Positions 1 to 6,780 of a stretch of 8,581 nucleotides of DNA are shown here, piece by piece (positions within the stretch are counted from its first letter, which is position 1; each line of letters begins with the position of its first letter). The notes beneath the pieces were generated by a model. The model did no database searches. It was not told the origin of the DNA and saw nothing but the letters and a program-made list of their open reading frames with translations. A program made the position numbers and the translations under genes. Source of the stretch: Methanoregulaceae archaeon (GTDB lineage: Archaea > Halobacteriota > Methanomicrobia > Methanomicrobiales > Methanospirillaceae); the NCBI GenBank assembly GCA_013331415.1, contig DUGL01000222.1, positions 1,336 to 9,916 of the forward strand. Direction: 5' to 3'.

Positions 1-767
1 GGTATACGGCTGCACTGGGTGATGCCCTGCAGGATTCGGGGTACGACGTCGTGTTCGAGGAGGAGACTGCCCACATACTCGGTCGCCCGGGATCATCTCT
101 TGCTGCTGCCCACCCGGACCTTGCCGTGATTGTCGGGGGGGACGGCACGATCCTCCGCACGGTTCAGAACATGGCACCCCAGGTACCGGTCATCGGGGTG
201 AACTGGGGGGAGGTGGGGTTCCTTGCCGACCTGGAACCTGACGATGCCCTGGATGCCCTGGCCGCTATCTCGGACGGGTTCCTCGTGGAACCGCGGATGC
301 GGCTCTCGTTCTTCGTGGGAGACGAGTATATCGGGGATGCGTTGAACGAGGTCCTGATCGTGACCAGCCGGCCGGCAAAGATGCTGAAGTTCGGGGTGAT
401 CATCGATGGCATCCTCTCCGAGCAGTTCCGCGCCGATGGTCTCCTCGTGAGCACCCCGACCGGATCCACCGCCTACGCCATGAGCGCCGGGGGTCCGATC
501 ATCGATCCCCGGATCGAAGGAACCCTCCTCGTCCCGCTCGCACCCTACATGCTCTCCTCGCGCCCGCACTTCATCGGCAGCGACCGGAACCTCGAACTCC
601 GGCTGGAGAGTGCAAAGCCGGCAAATCTGGTCATAGACGGGCAGAAGAGCAGGGACCTGGGGTGCGAGGCAACGATCGTGGTCAGGAAATCTGATTCGCC
701 AGCCCTCTTCGTCGATGTAGGCAGGAACTTCTTTGTAAAGGTGGACCAGAAACTCCGCCGCCTTTGA
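1..767 (+). CDS. nadK: NAD kinase, 5'-truncated by window edge
   Basis: Phosphorylates NAD to NADP in the cytoplasm, using ATP or polyphosphate in this family. The reading frame (codons beginning at base 3) is open to the left edge, so the true start lies outside; the GTG at 51 is internal. Visible family motifs are the GGDG nucleotide-binding motif at 135-146 followed by TILR, an NWGEVGFL segment (usual form NxGxxGFL), the ALNE motif, the TPTGSTAYAMSAGGP block, and IDGQ near the C-terminus. About 255 codons are present, so perhaps 20 to 30 N-terminal residues are missing compared with a usual archaeal enzyme of about 270. Some archaeal NAD kinases are fused to an inositol-phosphatase-like domain; whether that is so here cannot be seen. 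The TGA stop at 765-767 is followed by a T5 tract at 780-784 that may end transcription. Family assignment is secure. Confidence 0.96.
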   Translation, partial: YTAALGDALQDSGYDVVFEEETAHILGRPGSSLAAAHPDLAVIVGGDGTILRTVQNMAPQVPVIGVNWGEVGFLADLEPDDALDALAAISDGFLVEPRMRLSFFVGDEYIGDALNEVLIVTSRPAKMLKFGVIIDGILSEQFRADGLLVSTPTGSTAYAMSAGGPIIDPRIEGTLLVPLAPYMLSSRPHFIGSDRNLELRLESAKPANLVIDGQKSRDLGCEATIVVRKSDSPALFVDVGRNFFVKVDQKLRRL

Positions 768-779
768 GTACATTCTGCA

Positions 780-787
780 TTTTTATC
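780..787 (+). promoter_or_regulatory. TATA-like promoter of the DUF169 gene
   Basis: A TTTTTATC stretch lies 44 to 51 nt before the ATG at 831. With the usual archaeal spacing of about 25 nt, transcription would start near 809 and give a leader of about 20 nt holding the ribosome-binding site at 820-825. The same T-run could also serve as the U-tract that ends NAD kinase transcription. Assignment rests on position and composition only. Confidence 0.45.
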
Positions 788-819
788 TTCTCGAAAAAGA
801 GAGCATTGGCTGTCACGAT

Positions 820-825
820 GGTGAT
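820..825 (+). promoter_or_regulatory. Ribosome-binding site fixing the DUF169 start
   Basis: GGTGAT is an exact match to the Shine-Dalgarno sequence complementary to the 16S rRNA 3' end and lies 5 nt before the ATG at 831. The next in-frame ATG at 846 has no comparable site, so 831 is preferred as the start. Confidence 0.7.
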
Positions 826-830
826 GATGT

Positions 831-1547
831 ATGCAGGAAACAACCATGGCCACGATCGATTATGCCGGGGGATCCGCAGCGCTGAAGAGAGCTCTCGCGC
901 TCGAGTCGTCCCCTGTCGCCATCCGGCTGGCACACAGCAGGGAAGAGATACCCCCTGGCCTGGAGAAGCTGGACAAGACCGTCCGGCACTGCCAGATGGT
1001 GAACATGGCACGAAAGGAGGGGCGGTCGTTCTATTCCACCGCAGAGAACCACGAGTGCGTTGGTGGTTCCTGGGCACTCGGGCTCCGTGAACTCTCCGAG
1101 AGCCTGAAGACGGGGGACTTCTATTTCAGGCTGGGGAAATTCGAGAGTGCGGCAGCCTGCAAACGGACGATAGACCAGATCCCTCACCTCGAATCCGGGT
1201 ACACCTACGCAACGCTGTATGCACCGCTCGAGAAGGCGACGTTCGTCCCCCACGTGGTGCTCATCGTCGCACCACCCCGTGTCATGCTCAAGCTCGCGCA
1301 GGCAACCCTGTACCAGCTGGGCGGGAGAGTCCACTCACAGTTCTCCGGCATCCAGTCCGTCTGTGCAGATGCCACAGCACAGACATACCTGACCGGCACT
1401 GCCAATTACTCACTCGGGTGCGACGGTTCCCGCAAGTTCTCCGGGATAGAGGATGCCGAGATGGTCATGGGATTCCCGGCAGAACTGCTCCCCGGCCTGG
1501 TCCATGCCGTGGGGGTCGTCACGGCTGCCCCGGGATCCAAGAAATAA
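831..1547 (+). CDS. DUF169 family protein
   Basis: A 238-residue protein of the DUF169 family (Pfam PF02596), which is common in methanogens and has no settled biochemical role. Recognition rests on the whole-length pattern: an N-terminal SPVAIRL segment, a CQM motif around Cys54, the HECVGG motif around Cys76, a GxF/AACKR segment around Cys110, and a C-terminal half with VCADATAQ (Cys178) and GCDGSR (Cys197). The five cysteines suggest metal or cluster binding, but this is inference. No signal peptide or membrane segment is seen, so it is probably cytoplasmic. The start at 831 is chosen from the GGTGAT site 5 nt upstream; ATG 846 is the alternative. It has its own TATA-like promoter, ends in TAA, and converges on the phosphatase gene with only 11 nt between the stop codons. 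Function remains unknown. Confidence 0.9.
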   Translation: MQETTMATIDYAGGSAALKRALALESSPVAIRLAHSREEIPPGLEKLDKTVRHCQMVNMARKEGRSFYSTAENHECVGGSWALGLRELSESLKTGDFYFRLGKFESAAACKRTIDQIPHLESGYTYATLYAPLEKATFVPHVVLIVAPPRVMLKLAQATLYQLGGRVHSQFSGIQSVCADATAQTYLTGTANYSLGCDGSRKFSGIEDAEMVMGFPAELLPGLVHAVGVVTAAPGSKK

Positions 1548-1548
1548 C

Positions 1549-1555
1549 TTTTTTT
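1549..1555 (+). terminator. T7 tract ending DUF169 transcription
   Basis: Seven T residues begin 1 nt after the TAA stop of the DUF169 gene, in the short gap before the convergent phosphatase stop. Oligo-U tracts are the main intrinsic termination signal in archaea. No stable hairpin is needed or obvious. On the opposite strand this is an A-run, so it would act for the plus-strand transcript only. Confidence 0.6.
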
Positions 1556-1558
1556 AAT

Positions 1559-2326
1559 CTATTCCAGGATATCGCTTCCGGTCCGTTCCGCAACAGCGAC
1601 GGTGATATTATCCCTGCTCTTCACCCTCGCTTTCCCAATCAGCGTATCGCAGATCCCCGGGATACCGGACCCTCGCATGGCCGTGTGGATCTCGGGTTCC
1701 GTAAGTCCGTCGAGGAGACCATCCGAGCAGAGCATGAGGCGTGATGACCCGAGCCGGCAGGCAAAGAGATCCGGCATTTCCCCCGCCCTTCCGAGGATCC
1801 GGGTCACGATATGTTTCATAGGATGGCGTTCCGCTTCCCCTGGGGTAAGAATCCCTTCTTCCACCAGTTCCTGGACCCGGGAGTGGTCCTGTGTCACCCG
1901 CCGCATCCGCTGGGATACAAGATATGCCCGCGAGTCCCCGATATTCCCGATGACACAGTCGTCAGCATCCGTGATAACGGCGGCAACTAACGTGGTCCCC
2001 ATCCCTTCCCACGCCGGATCCCGCGCACCAGCAGCAAGGATTTGTACATTGGCTTCATGGAACCCTGTCGCGAGCAGCCGCATCAGCGCTTCCGGGCCGG
2101 GATCCTGGATGAGGGGGAGCCCCTCGCCGACCACGCGCCGGATCGTCGTCACGGCCAGTGAACTTGCCACCTCCCCCGCAGGATGCCCGCCGAGTCCATC
2201 GGCAACTGCCAGCAGCGTGACCATACCGCACGGGTGATTGAATGTACATACCTCGCAGGCATCCTCATTCTGCTGCCGGATACCAGGGTCGGAACGGCTG
2301 CAGGTACGCAGGGTGTTCTTCTCCAT
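1559..2326 (-). CDS. PP2C-type serine/threonine protein phosphatase
   Basis: Metal-dependent protein phosphatase of the PP2C (PPM) family, a cytoplasmic single-domain form like bacterial Stp/PrpC. Numbering from the ATG at 2326 (255 aa): NED at 20-22, DGLGGH at 43-48 with the metal-ligand Asp43, GTT near 110, GDSR at 130-133, HPMKH around 168-172, SDG at 201-203 and RDN with Asp239-Asn240. All the usual metal-binding acidic residues are present, so an active enzyme is expected. The ATG is preferred because GTGA lies 5 nt upstream; a GTG at 2344 would add six residues. An odd cysteine cluster (Cys24, Cys27, Cys33) lies between the first two catalytic motifs. The tRNA methyltransferase gene lies upstream on the same strand, 84 nt from this ATG, so the pair may share a transcript. 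No kinase is encoded here, so its substrate is unknown. Confidence 0.93.
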   Translation of the reverse strand: MEKNTLRTCSRSDPGIRQQNEDACEVCTFNHPCGMVTLLAVADGLGGHPAGEVASSLAVTTIRRVVGEGLPLIQDPGPEALMRLLATGFHEANVQILAAGARDPAWEGMGTTLVAAVITDADDCVIGNIGDSRAYLVSQRMRRVTQDHSRVQELVEEGILTPGEAERHPMKHIVTRILGRAGEMPDLFACRLGSSRLMLCSDGLLDGLTEPEIHTAMRGSGIPGICDTLIGKARVKSRDNITVAVAERTGSDILE

Positions 2327-2410
2327 GCAGGTCACGTTCTCCACGAATTGTTCCAGAAGATCTTGTCAGGCACCGGATTTATCCTTTGTCTGCGCATTCC
2401 AGCAGCCGCT

Positions 2411-3367
2411 TTACCGTTCAAGGACCATGATTCTCCGGGTCAGGCTCCGGTGGACACGCTGGGCATAGCATGCCCGGACCGGCATCAGCCCGGCAGCCAG
2501 GCCTGCGATGTCGCGGTGGGTCACCACCACAGCCCTCCCACCTGGTACCAGCACACGCCGGATCTCCTGCAGGGCACCGGCGTACAACCCGTCGAGACTC
2601 CTGGCAATGATCGAGACGGACTGGCCATAGGGAAGGTCGGTTGCAACCGCATCGAGGCTCGCATCGGCAAACGGCAGGCAGGTGGTATCGGCACAAACGA
2701 GATCCGCGGACGGGACATTTCGCCTGCTCCCGGCGACCATGAATGGATCGACATCGCTCCCGATACCGACAGCACCGACCAGGGCGGCCTCAAGAACGAT
2801 GCCCCCGGTCCCGCAGAACGGGTCGAGCAGGTGCTGGCCGGGACGTACCAGGGAGATATTTACGAGGGCCCGGGCGAGGCGTGGCATCATCACCCCGGGG
2901 TGGAAGAACGCACGGGATCCCGGCTTCCGGGCTTCGTATGCCTTCCGGTCGATTCGTTCGATCACCCTGCCAAAGAAGCACCTGTCCCCGGAGAGGATGG
3001 CCCGGTATTCGAGTTGGGGGGCTTTGAGACTGACCGTTCCCTGGATGATCGATCCCATCAGCCGCTCAAGGCCGGGGACATCCGCATCCATTGCAGACCC
3101 GTCCATCTTCTTCACCCGTCCGGCAAACGGGGCCTCTGCTGCAATCCCGAGGTCTCGGAGCAGCCGGGTAAAGGAAGTGGTGTCAGCATCGCATTCGCCC
3201 AGGTATTCAAGGACCGTGTGGGCCAGGGCGAGCCGTCCCGGTGCACAGGGGGAACGGCAGTCCACCACGGCCACCTGGGGCCGCCGGTCGGTCACGGTAC
3301 CGACCACTTCGAGCTCGGCGAACGGGAGCTCCGGGTGTTCCCCTGAAAGCTCTACAATCAGCTTCAC
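2411..3367 (-). CDS. tRNA (guanine10-N2)-methyltransferase, Trm-G10 / TIGR01177 family
   Basis: Methylates N2 of guanine 10 in tRNA using S-adenosylmethionine (to m2G or m2,2G). About 318 residues, the usual family length. The N-terminal part (roughly residues 1-145) begins with the family pattern ELSGEHPELPFAE and continues into a THUMP-type RNA-binding region; RxFFHPG follows near 152-158. The C-terminal Rossmann-fold methyltransferase has motif I DPFCGTGG at 182-189 and motif IV DLPYG at 244-248, where the more common form is DPPYG. The GTG at 3367 is chosen because it places the family pattern right at the N-terminus; a TTG at 3385 would add six residues and neither has a strong ribosome-binding site. 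TATA-like sequences lie at 3391-3400 and 3420-3426. The PP2C gene lies downstream on the same strand. Family is confident; exact methylation product is inferred. Confidence 0.9.
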   Translation of the reverse strand: MKLIVELSGEHPELPFAELEVVGTVTDRRPQVAVVDCRSPCAPGRLALAHTVLEYLGECDADTTSFTRLLRDLGIAAEAPFAGRVKKMDGSAMDADVPGLERLMGSIIQGTVSLKAPQLEYRAILSGDRCFFGRVIERIDRKAYEARKPGSRAFFHPGVMMPRLARALVNISLVRPGQHLLDPFCGTGGIVLEAALVGAVGIGSDVDPFMVAGSRRNVPSADLVCADTTCLPFADASLDAVATDLPYGQSVSIIARSLDGLYAGALQEIRRVLVPGGRAVVVTHRDIAGLAAGLMPVRACYAQRVHRSLTRRIMVLER

Positions 3368-3390
3368 GTCCCAGTACAGTCGCAATCAGC

Positions 3391-3426
3391 GGGAATAAAC
3401 CTGTGCAACATGCCGATCAGATAAAC
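3391..3426 (-). promoter_or_regulatory. Tandem TATA-like elements upstream of the tRNA methyltransferase gene
   Basis: Read on the minus strand, GTTTATC (3426 to 3420) and GTTTATTCC (3400 to 3392) are two similar AT-rich elements about 26 nt apart. The nearer one would place a transcription start near 3371, only a few bases before the GTG at 3367, giving a nearly leaderless message. The farther one would give a leader of about 30 nt. Based on composition and spacing only. Confidence 0.35.
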
Positions 3427-3548
3427 GACGATACAGAGGGTGGGACCGGGCTGGTTTCGGACTGCTCTGTCCCGGGGAATTCTCGGTGTACCGGGCGGGA
3501 TCTGCACGAACGAGCAAGAGAGATCACCAGAATGTTGCAGGCAGGGAG

Positions 3549-3588
3549 AGGTTGCGGGAGCCGGGAAGGGAGGCATCCCCCGTAACCT
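3549..3588 (+). repeat. Inverted repeat / possible RNA hairpin
   Basis: AGGTTGCGGG at 3549-3558 pairs with CCCGTAACCT at 3579-3588, giving ten base pairs including one G-U pair. An inner GCC/GGC pairing (around 3560-3574) can close a purine-rich loop. The G-U pair forms only if the plus strand is transcribed (the minus strand would have a C-A mismatch). No known RNA family is matched. Confidence 0.4.
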
Positions 3589-3738
3589 GCACAGGGAAAA
3601 GACTCTACGAACTGGAGAGGAAGGGTACTACACTGCTTCAATCCGGGAGAGCCCCTGCGAAAAGATCGCTCACCCGACCCGCATCACCCGCTATGACGTG
3701 GCTCCGGGCACATCTGAAAATAGAGTGCAGAGGGAAGT

Positions 3739-3781
3739 CCCGGGTCTCTCCTGCGCAGGACCTGCAGGGATTTTGCCCGGG
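3739..3781 (-). repeat. Nested palindromes downstream of dnaJ
   Basis: CCCGGG at 3739-3744 and again at 3776-3781 flank the perfect palindrome TCCTGCGCAGGA (3749-3760) and the palindrome CCTGCAGG (3761-3768). In a dnaJ transcript this begins about 34 nt after the stop codon, and could fold as a stem closed by the two CCCGGG copies. A short T4 run follows on the minus strand. It may stabilise or end the chaperone operon message; this is inference. Confidence 0.4.
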
Positions 3782-3814
3782 CCGGATCATGAACGTGAAC
3801 CGATCGGGGAGGAA

Positions 3815-4936
3815 TCAGCCTTTCCCCATGAAGCCTGAGAAGAACCCCTTCTTCAGGGGGGATTTTGAGCCTTCTGCCTCGAGGATCTTCTCGTAGAGCT
3901 CCCGGACTTCCGGGGCGAGCTGCCTGGGTACCCGGACTTTGACCCGGACGAGGAGGTCCCCGGGCCTGCCCCGCCTCCGGACACCTTCACCCGGGATCTT
4001 GAGGGCGGTATCATGCTGGATCCCGGCAGGGATCGTGAGGTTCGCGGTCCGCTTCTCGATCGTCTCGATCTCGATCTCTGATCCCATCACGGCCTGTGCA
4101 GGGGTTATCTCAGCGACTGTCTCGAGGTTGTCGCCCTGGCGGATAAAGCGGTCATGGGGCCGTACAGCAACCTCGATGAAGAGGTCCCCGTTCGGGGCAC
4201 CGGCATCCCCTGCCTCACCATATCCCTCAAGCCGGAGACGCATCCCGGTGTCAATGCCGGCGGGTATCCTGACATTCACTTTTCGCTTCACCGGGGTTAT
4301 CCCGGACCCCCGGCAGTCAGGACACAGGGACTCCGGCTTCTTCCCGAGTCCCCGGCATTCGGGACAGGTGCTCATCCGAACAAACTGGCCGAAGATACTC
4401 TGGCTCATCTGCCGCAGCTGCCCGCTCCCCTTGCACAGGGCGCAGGCGACCCGTTTCTTGGTGCTGCTGCCAGTCCCATCGCAGGACGGGCACGGCTCGG
4501 CATGGGATACCTCGATCTCGCGTTCCGTCCCGAAGACTGCATCCTCGAGGGTGACCTGGAGCCGCATCAGGAGGTCGCTGCCGGAGCGGGGCCCTGTCTG
4601 CCGGGGCCCGCCAAAGCCCCCGCCGAAGAAATCAAAGATATCCCCGAACCCCTGGAAATCCGAGGAGAACCCGCCATATCCGCCGCCACCGGTATAGGAA
4701 CCCTTCGATGCACTGGTGAAGTTCTCATGCCCGAGATGGTCATACTGCGCCCGCTTCTGGGAATCGGAGAGGACGCTGTATGCCTCGTTGATCTGCTTGA
4801 AGCGCTCCTCGGCACCGGCCTCCTTGCAGACATCAGGGTGGTACTTCCGGGCAAGGTTGCGGTACGCCTTTTTTATCGCTTTCTCATCGGCAGATCTCGG
4901 GATGCCCAGGATATCGTAGTAGTCCCCTGTGGCCAT
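3815..4936 (-). CDS. dnaJ: Molecular chaperone DnaJ (Hsp40, type I)
   Basis: Cytoplasmic co-chaperone that binds unfolded clients and stimulates the ATPase of DnaK. At 373 residues it has full length and full type I architecture: J-domain at 1-70 with the HPD motif at 33-35, Gly/Phe-rich linker at about 83-118, zinc-binding domain with four CxxCxGxG repeats starting at Cys149, Cys165, Cys191 and Cys205 (all eight cysteines present), then the C-terminal substrate-binding domains. The ATG at 4936 follows the dnaK stop by 4 nt. A GTGA ribosome-binding site made partly of that TGA stop lies 4 nt before the ATG, so translation is probably coupled to dnaK. It is the last gene of the operon, followed by palindromic sequence. 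Nothing is missing or odd. Confidence 0.98.
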   Translation of the reverse strand: MATGDYYDILGIPRSADEKAIKKAYRNLARKYHPDVCKEAGAEERFKQINEAYSVLSDSQKRAQYDHLGHENFTSASKGSYTGGGGYGGFSSDFQGFGDIFDFFGGGFGGPRQTGPRSGSDLLMRLQVTLEDAVFGTEREIEVSHAEPCPSCDGTGSSTKKRVACALCKGSGQLRQMSQSIFGQFVRMSTCPECRGLGKKPESLCPDCRGSGITPVKRKVNVRIPAGIDTGMRLRLEGYGEAGDAGAPNGDLFIEVAVRPHDRFIRQGDNLETVAEITPAQAVMGSEIEIETIEKRTANLTIPAGIQHDTALKIPGEGVRRRGRPGDLLVRVKVRVPRQLAPEVRELYEKILEAEGSKSPLKKGFFSGFMGKG

Positions 4937-4940
4937 GCGC

Positions 4941-6779
4941 TCACTCGTCTTTCATGGTATAATCGGCATCTACGACGGTATCGTCCTGCTTCTCAGCCCC
5001 GTCCCCGGATCCTCCGCCCCCGGCTGCCTCCCGCTCGGCCTGTGCTTTCTGGTAGATCCTGGTGGTCACCGCGTAGACCGCCTCGGTGAGGGTCTCCATC
5101 TGCTTCTTTATCTCTTCCGTGTTGTCGGCCGCGAGTGCGGACTTGACCCCGTCCACCCCGGCCTGTATCTTCTCGCGATCGGCGACTTCGATCGTATCTG
5201 CGCTCTCCTTGAGCATCTTCTCGGCGTTGAAGACGGCACTGTCAGCAAGGTTGCGGATCTCGATCTCCTCCCGCTTCGTTCTGTCTTCCTCCTCGAACGC
5301 CTTGGCCTGGTCGACCATCCGCTTGATCTCATCGTCAGAGAGGCGACGGTCGCCCTTGATCGTGATGTTCTGCTCGTTCCCGCTCCCGAGGTCTTTTGCC
5401 GAGACATGGATGATCCCATTTGCGTCGATATCGAAGGTCACCTCGATCTGGGGGATCCCCCGGGGTGCTGGCGGGATGCCGGTCAGCTGGAACCGGCCGA
5501 GCGTGAAGTTGTCCTTGGCGAGTGCCCGCTCACCCTGGACCACGTGGATCTCCACGCTGGTCTGCCCGTCTGCTGCCGTGGAGAAGATCTGGCTCTTTCG
5601 TGTCGGGATCGTGGTGTTGCGCTCGATCAGCTTGGTGGCGATGCCCCCGAGGGTCTCGATGCCCAGCGTGAGCGGAGTCACATCCAGGAGCACGATGTCT
5701 TTTGTCTCGCCGGTCAGCACCGCTCCCTGGATTGCTGCTCCGAGCGCGACGCACTCGTCGGGGTTGATCCCCTTGTCCGGGTCCTTGTGCAGGATCTTCT
5801 TTATCGTCTCCTGCACCAGGGGGACGCGGGTCGACCCGCCCACGAGCAGGACGTGGTCGATGTTCTCGGGCGTCATCTTGGCATCCGTGAGCGCCTGTTT
5901 CACCGGCGGGACGGTCGATTCCACGAGGTCGCCTATCAGCTGCTCGAATTTTGCCCGCGAGAGATCCATATCAAGGAACTTCGGACCGGTCGGGCCCGAG
6001 GTGATGTACGGAAGGTTGATATTGGTCTTCACCTTCTGGGAGAGCTCGATCTTGGCATTCTCTGCCGCGTCCCGGAGACGCTGCATGGCGATGGGGTCGG
6101 TCCGGAGGTCGATCCCTTCCTTCTTCCGGAACTCCTCGACGAGGTAATCGATGACGCGCTTGTCGAAATCATCCCCGCCGAGGAAGTTGTTCCCCGAGGT
6201 GGACTTGACCTCGAAGACCCCGTCACCGAGCGTCAGGATCGAGACATCGAACGTCCCGCCGCCAAGGTCAAAGACGAGGACGGTCGCATCTTTCTCCTTG
6301 TCGATGCCATACGCGAGTGCACTTGCCGTGGGCTCATTGATGATACGCAGCACGTCGAGTCCCGCGATCTTGCCGGCGTCTTTTGTCGCCTGCCGCTGCG
6401 CATCGTTGAAGTATGCGGGGGTGGTGATGACTGCTTTCGTGATCTTCACCCCGAGGTATGCCTCGGCATCGGCCTTCAGTTTCTGGAGGATCATTGCCGA
6501 GATCTCCTGGGGTGTATACGCCTTGTCGTCGATTTGTATCTTCTCGGTCGAGCCCATCTTCCGCTTGATGGACTGGATAGTCCGGGTCGGGTTCGTGATC
6601 GCCTGCCGTCGCGCAAGGCTGCCAACGAGCCGCTCTCCGTCTTTTGAGAAGGCGACGACCGAGGGGAGCGTCCGTCCTCCCTCCGCATTCGGGATTACTA
6701 TCGGGGTTCCTGCTTCCATGATTGCCATGCAGGAGAATGTCGTGCCAAGATCGATACCGAGCACCTTTTCTTTTACCAT
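4941..6779 (-). CDS. dnaK: Molecular chaperone DnaK (Hsp70)
   Basis: ATP-driven folding chaperone of the cytoplasm, acting with DnaJ and GrpE. From the ATG at 6779 it is 612 residues. The ATPase domain has GIDLGTTFS at 8-16, NDAQRQATKDAG at 125-136, VFDLGGGTFDVS at 169-180 and LVGGSTRVP at 312-320. The linker DIVLLDVTPL is at 361-370, followed by the peptide-binding domain, the helical lid and a Gly-rich tail ending in an acidic DADYTMKDE. Between residues 71 and 92 it lacks the insertion of about two dozen residues seen in proteobacterial DnaK, matching the Gram-positive/archaeal type. The ATG lies 1 nt after the grpE stop, with GTGA 5 nt upstream; a GTG at 6788 inside the end of grpE is an alternative start (615 aa). 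Middle gene of the operon. Confidence 0.98.
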   Translation of the reverse strand: MVKEKVLGIDLGTTFSCMAIMEAGTPIVIPNAEGGRTLPSVVAFSKDGERLVGSLARRQAITNPTRTIQSIKRKMGSTEKIQIDDKAYTPQEISAMILQKLKADAEAYLGVKITKAVITTPAYFNDAQRQATKDAGKIAGLDVLRIINEPTASALAYGIDKEKDATVLVFDLGGGTFDVSILTLGDGVFEVKSTSGNNFLGGDDFDKRVIDYLVEEFRKKEGIDLRTDPIAMQRLRDAAENAKIELSQKVKTNINLPYITSGPTGPKFLDMDLSRAKFEQLIGDLVESTVPPVKQALTDAKMTPENIDHVLLVGGSTRVPLVQETIKKILHKDPDKGINPDECVALGAAIQGAVLTGETKDIVLLDVTPLTLGIETLGGIATKLIERNTTIPTRKSQIFSTAADGQTSVEIHVVQGERALAKDNFTLGRFQLTGIPPAPRGIPQIEVTFDIDANGIIHVSAKDLGSGNEQNITIKGDRRLSDDEIKRMVDQAKAFEEEDRTKREEIEIRNLADSAVFNAEKMLKESADTIEVADREKIQAGVDGVKSALAADNTEEIKKQMETLTEAVYAVTTRIYQKAQAEREAAGGGGSGDGAEKQDDTVVDADYTMKDE

Positions 6780-6780
6780 T

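Larger units (their letters stand above)
3386..3814. other. Gene-free stretch between dnaJ and the tRNA methyltransferase gene
   Basis: About 430 nt with no coding frame I can support. Plus-strand frames of 132 and 136 codons run into the end of dnaJ on the opposite strand and have no recognisable domain or ribosome-binding site. The stretch holds two inverted-repeat structures, at 3549-3588 and 3739-3781, and the promoter elements of the methyltransferase gene at its left end. No tRNA, and no convincing SRP RNA or RNase P RNA, was found on either strand. It may carry the 3' untranslated region of the chaperone operon and possibly a small RNA. Confidence 0.6.

Noticed and set aside
821..827. 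GTGATGA, an exact C box of archaeal C/D guide RNAs
   Set aside because: It coincides with the ribosome-binding site and start region of the DUF169 gene and has no C'/D'/D box set in suitable positions.
2183..3346. 387-codon plus-strand frame spanning the PP2C and tRNA methyltransferase genes
   Set aside because: It is a shadow of two clearly recognised minus-strand genes, with low-complexity Gly/Pro/His-rich translation and no ribosome-binding site.
3551..3597. Resemblance to SRP RNA (GGGAAGGGAGGCA and CCGTAACC motifs)
   Set aside because: The highly conserved helix 8 motif with GGAAG...AGCAGC is absent and no long pairing of the two ends is found; similarity is limited to G-rich hairpin sequence.
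3726..3745. GAGGGAAGTCCC resembling the 5' conserved region of RNase P RNA
   Set aside because: An RNase P RNA from here would have to run into dnaJ, and the partner 3' region (ACAGAAA...GGCTTA) is missing.
3440..3896. 132- and 136-codon plus-strand frames between the methyltransferase gene and dnaJ
   Set aside because: They overlap each other and the 3' end of dnaJ, have no recognisable domain or ribosome-binding site, and look like random GC-rich frames.
4929..6647. 572-codon open frame on the plus strand antisense to dnaK
   Set aside because: Long antisense frames opposite GC-rich dnaK genes are a well-known codon-bias artefact. The translation shows no domain and dnaK is complete and certain on the other strand.
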